This document shows, piece after piece, positions 1 through 5,455 of a stretch of 5,455 bases of DNA. Both the position numbers and the translations under genes were made by a program. Positions within the stretch are counted from its first letter, which is position 1. The number at the start of each line of letters is the position of its first letter. The stretch comes from a bacterium. Lineage in GTDB: Bacteria > Krumholzibacteriota > Krumholzibacteriia > Krumholzibacteriales > WJIX01. Under the pieces are notes generated by a model, which was not told the DNA's origin, did no database searches, and saw nothing but the letters and a program-made list of their open reading frames with translations. The DNA lies in NCBI GenBank assembly GCA_021160845.1, contig JAGHBT010000338.1, positions 1 to 5,455 on the forward strand, written 5' to 3'.

Positions 1-279
1 ACCAAGCATAAAGATTGTAAATCCACTTACTATTAATACTGAAAGAAGAACTATGGACACGGAACACCTAATAATAAAAAAAAGAAAAACCGGCACAAGA
101 CCAATCATAATGGAAGTTACTATAGCCACTCCACCTATATGAGCAATATCGCCATTATTTCTGCCATTCGGTTTCTCCCGAATCCTCCATTTGATAGCCA
201 TATTCCGTACCGCCGGCGTCATAATAAAGCTTACAACAAACGGCACGGCAAACGACAGAATCAGCTGCATTTTAGACAA
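1..279 (-). CDS. WecA/TagO/MraY-family polyprenyl-phosphate sugar-1-phosphate transferase, N-terminal part (runs off left edge)
   Basis: A minus-strand frame stays open from the stop at 315-313 to base 1, giving 93 residues from a TTG at 279. An AAGGGG SD at 291-286 sits 6 bases before that TTG; an in-frame ATG at 270 is the alternative. The protein begins with a hydrophobic segment (about residues 5-20), then a short basic cytoplasmic loop with TPAVRNMAIK (21-30), EKPNGR (35-40) and IGGVAI (48-53), then hydrophobic segments (about 50-70 and 74-92). It ends in FMLG, just where the family's L-x-DD metal-binding motif is expected. This pattern fits membrane enzymes that move a sugar-1-phosphate from a UDP-sugar onto undecaprenyl phosphate, the first step of O-antigen or teichoic-acid-type glycan assembly. 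The gene lies 55 bases after wecB in the same direction. The loop between R40 and the GG is shorter than usual and lacks the common histidine. Family assignment is fairly secure; the sugar substrate is not known. Confidence 0.8.
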   Translation of the reverse strand, partial: MSKMQLILSFAVPFVVSFIMTPAVRNMAIKWRIREKPNGRNNGDIAHIGGVAIVTSIMIGLVPVFLFFIIRCSVSIVLLSVLIVSGFTIFMLG

Positions 280-285
280 GCCTAT

Positions 286-291
286 CCCCTT
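286..291 (-). promoter_or_regulatory. Ribosome-binding site supporting a TTG start for the WecA-like gene
   Basis: On the minus strand AAGGGG (291-286) is followed by six bases and then TTG at 279. The next in-frame ATG (270) would be 15 bases from this site, which is long. The spacing favours TTG at 279, making the protein three residues longer than the ATG version. This is a reading of spacing only. Confidence 0.5.
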
Positions 292-334
292 TTCAGTAAA
301 CCATCTAAAGAATTAGACAATTAGATACTAAATG

Positions 335-1417
335 TCAATATTTTTCAATGATATCCACAATACGCTCAGCGGTTTTGCCGTCCCAGAGAGGTGGAATACT
401 GTAATTCTTTCTCTCCCCTGCCAAAACACTACGCGCCGCTTTGAGAAGATCGCCGGGATCGGTTCCTACCAAAATATTAGTTCCCATCTCAACTGTTATC
501 GGGCGCTCAGTATTATCCCGCACAGTTAAGCATGGAACGCCAAGAACCGTAGTCTCTTCCTGAATCCCTCCAGAGTCGGTAACAAGCACTTCGGCATATT
601 TCATCAACTTCATAAAATCAAGATATCCAACCGGTTCAATCAGTTTCAAATTGGAAGACCGGGAAAAGGAAGGAGTTGCAGATTCGATAACCTTTTTAGT
701 ACGGGGGTGAACAGGAAAGACAACAGTATGCAATTCCGACAACTCGACAAGAACTTGGGACAAAGAACGGAATTGCTCAGGCTCATCAACATTGGAAGGC
801 CTGTGAAGGGTTACAAGAATATAATTCTTTTTCTCAAGTTGGAGTGTTTCCAGAATACTCGATCCTTCCGCTTTTTCGATGTAATTCATCAGGGAATCAA
901 TCATAATGTTACCGACAAAAAAGATTCTTTCCTCTCCAATACCCTCACGGTTTAAATTCGTTTCAGCTTCAGGGGAAGTTGTAAAACAATAAGTTGAAAG
1001 AATATCAGTAACCATTCTATTTATTTCCTCCGGCATATTTTTGTCAAAACTTCTGAGCCCCGCTTCAACATGGGCTACTGGAATATGCTGTTTTGCTCCA
1101 ACAAGAGAACAGGCCAAAGTTGAGTTAACATCACCAACAACAATAATCATATCAACGCCTTCACTTGTAACAACCCTCTCAAATTCAACCATAACCCCGG
1201 CCGTCTGCTCAGCGTGAGTTCCCGAGCCTATTCCCAGATAGATATCCGGCTTCGGAAGTTCAAGATCATCAAAAAAAACCTTCGACATATTCTTATCGTA
1301 GTGCTGACCCGTATGAACAAAAAGGATATCTACTGTACCCCTTTTCCTGAATTCTCTTATTAGGGGAGCGGCTTTCATAAAATTTGGCCGTGCCCCAACC
1401 ACAATGGCCACCTTCAC
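335..1417 (-). CDS. wecB: UDP-N-acetylglucosamine 2-epimerase (non-hydrolysing)
   Basis: This 360-residue protein has the usual length of the non-hydrolysing UDP-GlcNAc 2-epimerases (GT-B fold), cytoplasmic enzymes that interconvert UDP-GlcNAc and UDP-ManNAc. Visible family motifs in order: GARPNFMK (8-15), HTGQHYD (35-41), GDVNST (95-100), HVEAGLRS (116-123), PEEINR (129-134), TLHRPSNVD (203-211), HPRT (237-240), TDSGGIQEE (280-288) and RDNTERP (300-306). R10, K15, D96, E118, E131 and H205/H237 fall where the family's substrate-binding and catalytic residues are expected, so the enzyme looks intact. The start is GTG at 1417, overlapping the rmlB stop as GTGA; it gives the usual MKV-type N-terminus, and GGGAAGG lies 7 bases upstream. 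A second GTG at 1411 is possible but would trim the conserved first strand. The product may feed a ManNAc-derived residue; no UDP-ManNAc dehydrogenase (wecC) is visible in the window. Confidence 0.95.
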   Translation of the reverse strand: MKVAIVVGARPNFMKAAPLIREFRKRGTVDILFVHTGQHYDKNMSKVFFDDLELPKPDIYLGIGSGTHAEQTAGVMVEFERVVTSEGVDMIIVVGDVNSTLACSLVGAKQHIPVAHVEAGLRSFDKNMPEEINRMVTDILSTYCFTTSPEAETNLNREGIGEERIFFVGNIMIDSLMNYIEKAEGSSILETLQLEKKNYILVTLHRPSNVDEPEQFRSLSQVLVELSELHTVVFPVHPRTKKVIESATPSFSRSSNLKLIEPVGYLDFMKLMKYAEVLVTDSGGIQEETTVLGVPCLTVRDNTERPITVEMGTNILVGTDPGDLLKAARSVLAGERKNYSIPPLWDGKTAERIVDIIEKY

Positions 1418-2448
1418 TTCCTTACCTTCCCTTCACGCGAAACCGCGATACGCCTTCCGTACATCTTGCTATAATATTTTTTAAAAGATCCACTCTTAAT
1501 CTCTTGCCACCATTCTCTGTTCTCTTGATACCATTTTACTGTCTTTACCAACCCCTTACTGAATGTATATTCCTTTTTCCACCCCAGGGATTTTATCTTT
1601 CTCGCACAGAGCGCGTACCTGCGGTCGTGCCCCGGTCTATCGGAAATAAATGTCAGAAGATCCTTATTAGCGCCTGTAAACTTAATAATCTTCTTTGCTA
1701 TATATAGATTTTCTTTCTCCTCATTCGCTCCAATATTATAGATTTGGCCAACCTTGCCCCTTCTTCCAACAAGATCAATGGCTCTGCAATTGTCCTCGAC
1801 ATAGATCCAATCCCGAACATTCCTACCATCTCCGTAGATGGGCAGTGGCTTACCCTCCAGAGCATTAGTTATAAAAAGGGGGATAAATTTCTCCGGGTGC
1901 TGAAAGGGCCCATAATTATTTGAACTTCTTGTGATGACCGCGGGCAACCCATGGGTTTTATAAAACGCCCTAACCAGAAGATCAGCCCCTGATTTGCTGG
2001 CTGAATATGGACTATTCGGCTCAATAGGATCCTTTTCACTGAATTTGCCCTTTTTGATGCTTCCATAAACTTCATCCGTTGAAATCTGTACAAAACGCGC
2101 TACTTTATACTTCAACGCCTTTTGAAGAAGAGTATACGTACCCATTACATCCGTTTTAACAAAACTCCCCCCTTCGAGTATAGAACGATCCACATGCGTT
2201 TCCGCCGCGAAGTTATAAATAATATCTACACCGGGAATAACATTATCAAGAAGCTTAGAGCTAGTGATATCTCCCTTAACAAATTCGACATCCTTCCCAT
2301 CCATAAATCCGTCAAGGTTTCTCATATTTCCCGCATAAGTCAATTTATCGAGAACAATAATATGTTTCCTACTTTTTCTTTTAAGGAGCATCTTAACAAA
2401 ATTGGACCCTATAAACCCGGCTCCACCGGTAACAAGTATTTTCCTCAT
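1414..2448 (-). CDS. rmlB: dTDP-glucose 4,6-dehydratase
   Basis: This 344-residue extended SDR converts dTDP-glucose to dTDP-4-keto-6-deoxyglucose, the precursor of dTDP-L-rhamnose and other 6-deoxy or amino sugars. It shows the NAD-binding GGAGFIG (8-14), LDKLTYAGN (33-41), AAETHVDRS (81-89), the catalytic TDE (T124, D125, E126), the YSASK couple (Y148, K152), SSNNYGPFQHPEK (175-187), GDGRNVRDW (206-214), YNIG (237-240) and RPGHDRRY (271-278). D125 and E126 identify it as a dehydratase rather than an epimerase. The ATG at 2448 gives the standard MRKILVTGG start, with AAGGA 10 bases upstream. The C-terminus continues about 14 residues past the usual KMYG ending (327-330) with a basic tail. 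The stop overlaps the wecB GTG, suggesting translational coupling. No rmlA, rmlC or rmlD is present in the window, so the final dTDP-sugar cannot be named. The symbol rfbB is equivalent. Confidence 0.95.
   Translation of the reverse strand: MRKILVTGGAGFIGSNFVKMLLKRKSRKHIIVLDKLTYAGNMRNLDGFMDGKDVEFVKGDITSSKLLDNVIPGVDIIYNFAAETHVDRSILEGGSFVKTDVMGTYTLLQKALKYKVARFVQISTDEVYGSIKKGKFSEKDPIEPNSPYSASKSGADLLVRAFYKTHGLPAVITRSSNNYGPFQHPEKFIPLFITNALEGKPLPIYGDGRNVRDWIYVEDNCRAIDLVGRRGKVGQIYNIGANEEKENLYIAKKIIKFTGANKDLLTFISDRPGHDRRYALCARKIKSLGWKKEYTFSKGLVKTVKWYQENREWWQEIKSGSFKKYYSKMYGRRIAVSREGKVRK
1425..1431 (-). promoter_or_regulatory. Ribosome-binding site of wecB inside the 3' end of rmlB
   Basis: The minus strand at 1435-1418 is almost all purines. 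GGGAAGG (1431-1425) lies 7 bases before the GTG at 1417, while a second AAGGA (1423-1419) is only one base away from it. The site lies within the last codons of rmlB, so ribosomes finishing rmlB would be close to the wecB start. It supports the GTG at 1417, though the nearer AAGGA could serve the in-frame GTG at 1411. Confidence 0.5.
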
Positions 2449-2502
2449 ATCTGTTTCTTCCTTTAATCCAGCCTCGCAACTAAGACCGGAACAGCAATAA
2501 AA

Positions 2503-3807
2503 CTATCCCCCGAACGAATAATGTCTAAACCCCCAAGCTTCCATCTTTTCCTTATCATATATACTCCGGCAGTCAAGAATCAAATTTCCCTTTAGCAATT
2601 TCTTTACCTTTTCAAACTCAAGAACCCTGAATTCATTCCATTCCGTCATAATAACGAGAACTTCCGCACCCTCCATAGCTAAATATGGATCATTAAAATA
2701 TTCAATCCTGGAACCATATATCTTTCTGGTATTATCCATAGCAATCGGATCGTAAACTCTTACCCTCACCCCTTCCTCCAACAATCTGTCAATAAATTTC
2801 AATGAAGGCGCGTGGCGGAGATCATCAGTATTAGGTTTAAATGAAAGCCCCAAAAGAGCAATCCGTTTCCCGGAAAGCTCGGAAATTTCGGAGTGCATCT
2901 TATCTATAAGCCTATCAACCCGTGAATCATTAACATCACTAGCGCCATTAATGATTTTTAGTGACACCCCAAGCTCCTTTGCCGTATGCAAAATGGCGGA
3001 AACATCCTTGGGAAGGCACGATCCCCCATAACCTATACCGGCATGCAGAAACTTTGGGCCGATCCTCTTATCAAATCCCATCGCTCTGGCAACATCCTTT
3101 ACATCTGTTCCAAGCTTCTCGCAAAGATCCGCTATCTCATTAATAAAAGATATCTTCACGGCAAGAAAAGAATTGCTCGCGTATTTAATTAGCTCCGCTG
3201 TCCGTACCGAAGTAAATACAATGGGAGTTTCCAGAAGATAGAGGGGGCGGTAAATCTCACGCATAACTTCCCGGGCACGTTCGCTATTCACTCCAATTAC
3301 AACCCTGTCGGGCCTCATAAAATCTTCAATCGCCGAGCCTTCCCTTAAAAATTCAGGGTTTGACACACTGTCAAAGGAAATATTATTCGCGAGATTTTTC
3401 CTTATAATATTTCCAACCTCTTCCGATGTCCCAACGGGGACAGTGCTTTTTTGTACAAAGACTTTATACTCATCCATATAAAGAGCAATATCTTTCGCCG
3501 CCTGGAAGATCGCGCTTAAATCCGCCGAACCATCTTCGCCCATCGGAGTCCCCACCGCCGAAAATATAACCCCGGATTTCCTGATCGCATCCTGAAGATC
3601 AGTTGTAAATGAAAGCCTCCCAGCCTCAACATTCCTCCCCACAAGTTCTTTAAGCCCCGGTTCATATATCGGCATTTCCCCATTTTTAATGCTCTCTATT
3701 CTCTCCGAGTCGATATCAACACATATTACTCTATTTCCAAAATCAGCGAGACAGGCTCCACTAACCAAACCAACATAACCTGTTCCGACCATACAGACAT
3801 TAGGCAT
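2503..3807 (-). CDS. ugd: UDP-glucose 6-dehydrogenase
   Basis: This 434-residue protein of the UDP-glucose/GDP-mannose dehydrogenase family oxidises UDP-glucose to UDP-glucuronate in two NAD+-dependent steps in the cytoplasm. Motifs in order: N-terminal Rossmann VGTGYVGLVSG (7-17), VDID (30-33), IYEPGL (47-52), GTPMGEDGSAD (86-96), STVPVGT (121-127), NPEFLREGSAIEDF (150-163), ELIKYASNSFLA (205-216), GIGYGGSCLPKD (257-268), GLSFKPNTDDLRHAPS (320-335) and YDP (352-354). C264 is the expected thioester nucleophile; K208, N212 and D268 match the family's catalytic set. YGGSCLPKD is the UDP-glucose type, unlike the GGHC form typical of WecC-like UDP-HexNAc dehydrogenases. ATG at 3807 is chosen because AAAGGAG (3820-3814) lies 6 bases before it; the in-frame TTG at 3813 directly abuts that site. 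The gene follows a 115-base gap and precedes rmlB by 54 bases. All key residues are present. Confidence 0.95.
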   Translation of the reverse strand: MPNVCMVGTGYVGLVSGACLADFGNRVICVDIDSERIESIKNGEMPIYEPGLKELVGRNVEAGRLSFTTDLQDAIRKSGVIFSAVGTPMGEDGSADLSAIFQAAKDIALYMDEYKVFVQKSTVPVGTSEEVGNIIRKNLANNISFDSVSNPEFLREGSAIEDFMRPDRVVIGVNSERAREVMREIYRPLYLLETPIVFTSVRTAELIKYASNSFLAVKISFINEIADLCEKLGTDVKDVARAMGFDKRIGPKFLHAGIGYGGSCLPKDVSAILHTAKELGVSLKIINGASDVNDSRVDRLIDKMHSEISELSGKRIALLGLSFKPNTDDLRHAPSLKFIDRLLEEGVRVRVYDPIAMDNTRKIYGSRIEYFNDPYLAMEGAEVLVIMTEWNEFRVLEFEKVKKLLKGNLILDCRSIYDKEKMEAWGFRHYSFGG

Positions 3808-3922
3808 TTTCAACTCCTTTTATTCAAATTTTACTTCCGGCATCCGCGATTGCGAATGATATTTTTTTAAGTTCTCAATCAACCCCCGGAACAAGCATTC
3901 TAAAACCTGCCCGGGGAATTAT
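3808..3922 (-). promoter_or_regulatory. 115-base intergenic gap before ugd, possible weak internal promoter
   Basis: This is the largest non-coding gap in the window. On the minus strand, TTCGCA (3856-3851) and TAAAAT (3833-3828) are separated by 17 bases and match the sigma-70 hexamers at 4 of 6 and 5 of 6 positions. A second pair, TTGATT (3882-3877) and TATCAT (3861-3856), has a short 15-base spacer. An A-run lies between the second pair. Such matches are common by chance in AT-rich DNA, so a promoter here is only a possibility. No terminator-like hairpin with a U-run is seen, so read-through from the upstream genes remains plausible. Confidence 0.2.
3814..3820 (-). promoter_or_regulatory. 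Strong Shine-Dalgarno site fixing the ugd start at ATG 3807
   Basis: AAAGGAG on the minus strand (3820-3814) is followed by TTGAAA and then ATG at 3807, giving a spacing of 6 bases. Starting at the TTG (3813) would leave no spacing, so the longer 436-residue reading is unlikely. Confidence 0.75.
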
Positions 3923-4894
3923 TCAATCTTCATTTCGCGAGTACCAGTACTTAAGAAGATCTGAAATCATTTCCTTAGCGGAGATTTTTCTTTCCCAACC
4001 GGTATCATCACGCAGCTTACGATTGCTTCCGGTAAAAATAGGTACATCCACAGGCCTTAGCAAATCCGGATCCGTTTGAATATCCACTTTTATTCCCGCC
4101 TCTTCGATCATCATCTTCAGAGCACCCTTAAGATTTATTCCCTCACCTGAGCATACATTGTACACTTGTCCTGTCGTACCCTTCTCCACAATAATTCTGT
4201 AAGCCCTAACAACATCCCTTACATCAAGAAAATCCCGCAGAATATCAAGATTGCCCGTTTTAATAACAGGCGCGCTAATACCAGCTTTTATTCGCGCGCA
4301 CTGCCTCGCGAATGAAGGAAAAACGAACGCAACACTCTGCCCCGGTCCCGTGTGATTAAAACTTCTCGTGACAATAATGTCCATGCCAAACGACCTTGAA
4401 TACTGCAAGGCTAGAATGGTCTGTGCCGCTTTGCTTGCTGCATATGGATTTACCGGTTCAACAGAGGCGTTCTCAGAAAGAGGCATCTCCTCAGAAGGTC
4501 TTTTGCCGTATTCCTCACAAGAACCAACAGCAAGAATACGGGCAGATGCCTTATTCTTTCTTACAGCTTCAATCAGGTTTAAAAAACCAATTACATTAGT
4601 CCTGAAAGTCCCCGCCGGCTCCTTAAATGAAAGAGCGCCTGAACTCTGCGCGGCAAGATGAAATACGGTATCGGGATTCCAGTCCTTTACAAGCCTTTCC
4701 ACATCATCCGCATTTAGAAGATCACACTTCTTGTATACAGCCCCTTCAGGCAGTGCTTCAAACCCAGGAACAGATCGATAGGGTGAATGATTATCTATAA
4801 TATCTTCAGCCAACACCTCATAGCCCGCACCGACAAGTTCGCGCGTCAGGTGTCTTCCAACAAAACCGTATGCTCCAGTCACAATCGCTCTCAT
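3923..4894 (-). CDS. rmd: GDP-6-deoxy-D-mannose reductase-like extended SDR (GDP-4-keto-6-deoxymannose reductase family)
   Basis: This 323-residue NAD(P)-dependent epimerase/dehydratase-family protein has the length of Rmd enzymes, which reduce GDP-4-keto-6-deoxy-D-mannose to GDP-D-rhamnose. It shows the Rossmann TGAYGFVGRHL (6-16), FHLAAQSS (78-85), GSCEEYG (124-130, the third active-site strand), NPYAASK (149-155, catalytic Y151 and K155), FNHTGPGQS (179-187), GNLD and RDFLDVRDVVRAY (214-232), YNVCSG (245-250), LRPVDVP (279-285) and TGW (298-300). FNHTGPGQ and RPxDVP are typical of the Rmd group. S125-C126-E127 stands where dTDP-glucose dehydratases have T-D-E. ATG at 4894 is chosen because a 49-residue upstream extension would read through the preceding gene and precede the canonical Rossmann start. 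It begins 7 bases after the upstream stop with only a distant GGTGG as SD, suggesting coupled translation. It could instead make GDP-6-deoxytalose or act on another nucleotide-hexose. Confidence 0.8.
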   Translation of the reverse strand: MRAIVTGAYGFVGRHLTRELVGAGYEVLAEDIIDNHSPYRSVPGFEALPEGAVYKKCDLLNADDVERLVKDWNPDTVFHLAAQSSGALSFKEPAGTFRTNVIGFLNLIEAVRKNKASARILAVGSCEEYGKRPSEEMPLSENASVEPVNPYAASKAAQTILALQYSRSFGMDIIVTRSFNHTGPGQSVAFVFPSFARQCARIKAGISAPVIKTGNLDILRDFLDVRDVVRAYRIIVEKGTTGQVYNVCSGEGINLKGALKMMIEEAGIKVDIQTDPDLLRPVDVPIFTGSNRKLRDDTGWERKISAKEMISDLLKYWYSRNED

Positions 4895-4901
4895 AATAAA
4901 A

Positions 4902-5455
4902 TTAAACCACCCGACCCCTGTACGGATTATTCCGCCAGAAATCAAGAAGGTCGGACAGGGTTTTTTCAATAGGAATCCGAGGTTCCCAACCGGTGTCTTT
5001 ATTAAACTTGCTATAGTCACCTTCCAAAAGAGGGACATCACTTGGTCTTAACTTGCCCTTGTCCGTTCTGACATCGACTTCAACTCCACTCAACTTAATA
5101 AGCATATCTAGAATCTCCTGTATGCTGTGACTCTTTGAAGTACATATATTATAGACTTCGCCCGACTTACCCCTTTCAAGAGAGAGCCAGTAGGCTCTGA
5201 CCATATCTCTTACATCGGTAAAATCACGTCTGGCTTCAAGATTGCCGACTTCCATAACAGAAGGTTGCCTTCCATTCTCTATATCCACAATTTGTTTTGC
5301 GAAGTCTGAACAGACAAAAACGGGACCGCGGCGGGGCCCTGTGTGATTAAACCCGCGAGTCCTTACTATTTCCATACCGTAACTCTTATAGTACTGATAT
5401 CCCAACATATCCTGTCCCACTTTACTTACACCGTAAGGGCTCAACGGTCTTAGAG
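4902..5455 (-). CDS. GDP-6-deoxymannose reductase / GDP-mannose dehydratase-like extended SDR, C-terminal part (runs off right edge)
   Basis: The frame is open to the window end and 183 residues are visible. The fragment opens at LRPLSPYGVSK, which carries the SDR catalytic Y-xxx-K couple and so lies mid-protein; the true start and the Rossmann domain are outside the window. Further motifs are FNHTGPRRG, DFAKQIVDIE, VGNLE with RDFTDVRDMVRAYW, EVYNICTS, LRPSDVP, EGDYSK and DTGWEPRI near the C-terminus. These place it in the Rmd/Gmd group acting on GDP-mannose-derived sugars. Counted by eye, it is about 44% identical without gaps to the next gene over some 170 residues, so the two are tandem paralogues. 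PRRG after FNHTG recalls the GDP-mannose 4,6-dehydratase form (SPRRG), whereas the neighbour has PGQS as in typical reductases. A dehydratase-plus-reductase pair is therefore possible but unproven, because the third active-site strand is not visible here. A TTG at 5444 is not a credible start. Confidence 0.8.
   Translation of the reverse strand, partial: LRPLSPYGVSKVGQDMLGYQYYKSYGMEIVRTRGFNHTGPRRGPVFVCSDFAKQIVDIENGRQPSVMEVGNLEARRDFTDVRDMVRAYWLSLERGKSGEVYNICTSKSHSIQEILDMLIKLSGVEVDVRTDKGKLRPSDVPLLEGDYSKFNKDTGWEPRIPIEKTLSDLLDFWRNNPYRGRVV

Noticed and set aside
139..529. Plus-strand open frames at 139-324 and 332-529.
   Set aside because: They lie opposite the WecA-like gene and the wecB 3' end, have no recognisable motifs, and run against a strongly supported opposite strand.
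1414..1417. Frameshift between rmlB and wecB, suggesting a fusion protein.
   Set aside because: The 4-base GTGA overlap joins two complete, separately conserved enzymes with their own normal N- and C-termini.
707..2466. Plus-strand frames at 707-955, 1384-1707 and 2122-2466, and a minus-strand frame at 1869-2093.
   Set aside because: They overlap wecB and rmlB, whose motifs are continuous through these stretches, and the translations look like antisense or out-of-frame readings.
3884..3916. Inverted repeat CCCCGG (3884-3889) / CCGGGG (3911-3916) in the gap before ugd, considered as a terminator.
   Set aside because: The stem is only 6 bp with a 21-base loop, and on the minus strand it is followed by an A-rich, not U-rich, stretch.
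2961..4972. Plus-strand frames at 2961-3143, 2986-3192, 4368-4661, 4396-4599 and 4787-4972.
   Set aside because: They are antisense to ugd and to the rmd-like genes, with no ribosome-binding or domain support.
5401..5444. TTG at 5444 as the start of the right-edge gene.
   Set aside because: It lies two codons before the catalytic tyrosine motif, so it would remove the whole Rossmann domain; the frame is open to the window edge.
1..5455. CRISPR array, insertion sequence, tRNA or rRNA, toxin-antitoxin or defence genes.
   Set aside because: No regular direct repeats, transposase motifs, terminal inverted repeats, cloverleaf-like stretches or small paired ORFs were seen; almost all the sequence is accounted for by six sugar-metabolism genes.

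Overview
This window looks like part of a bacterial surface-polysaccharide (O-antigen, capsule or exopolysaccharide) gene cluster. Every gene I can support lies on the minus strand and is read from high to low coordinates. The bacterial assignment rests on purine-rich Shine-Dalgarno (SD) sequences before several starts (AAAGGAG before the UDP-glucose dehydrogenase), GTG and TTG starts, tight gene packing and a 4-base GTGA stop/start overlap. The phylum cannot be told from this sequence. Both ends of the window cut through genes.

Layout in order of transcription: (1) 5455-4902, the C-terminal part of an extended-SDR nucleotide-sugar enzyme of the GDP-6-deoxy-D-mannose reductase / GDP-mannose dehydratase group. 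(2) 4894-3923, a complete paralogue of it, starting 7 bases after its stop. (3) After a 115-base gap, 3807-2503, UDP-glucose 6-dehydrogenase. (4) After 54 bases, 2448-1414, dTDP-glucose 4,6-dehydratase (rmlB/rfbB). (5) Overlapping that stop by 4 bases, 1417-335, the non-hydrolysing UDP-GlcNAc 2-epimerase (wecB). (6) After 55 bases, 279-1, the N-terminal 93 residues of a polytopic WecA/TagO/MraY-family polyprenyl-phosphate sugar-1-phosphate transferase, which runs off the left edge.

Together, genes 1-5 would supply activated sugars from four pools: GDP-6-deoxyhexose(s) such as GDP-rhamnose or 6-deoxytalose from GDP-mannose, UDP-glucuronate from UDP-glucose, dTDP-4-keto-6-deoxyglucose from dTDP-glucose, and UDP-ManNAc from UDP-GlcNAc. 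Gene 6 probably loads the first sugar phosphate onto the lipid carrier. No glycosyltransferase, flippase, polymerase, export gene, RNA gene, mobile element or CRISPR array is visible here; such genes would have to lie outside the window.

The gene families are all well known, and I see no sign of a new kind of system. The points most worth a second look are the left-edge transferase with a shortened loop that lacks the usual histidine, the tandem diverged reductase paralogues, the basic RmlB tail that carries the wecB ribosome-binding site, and start sites that naive gene calling would place wrongly.
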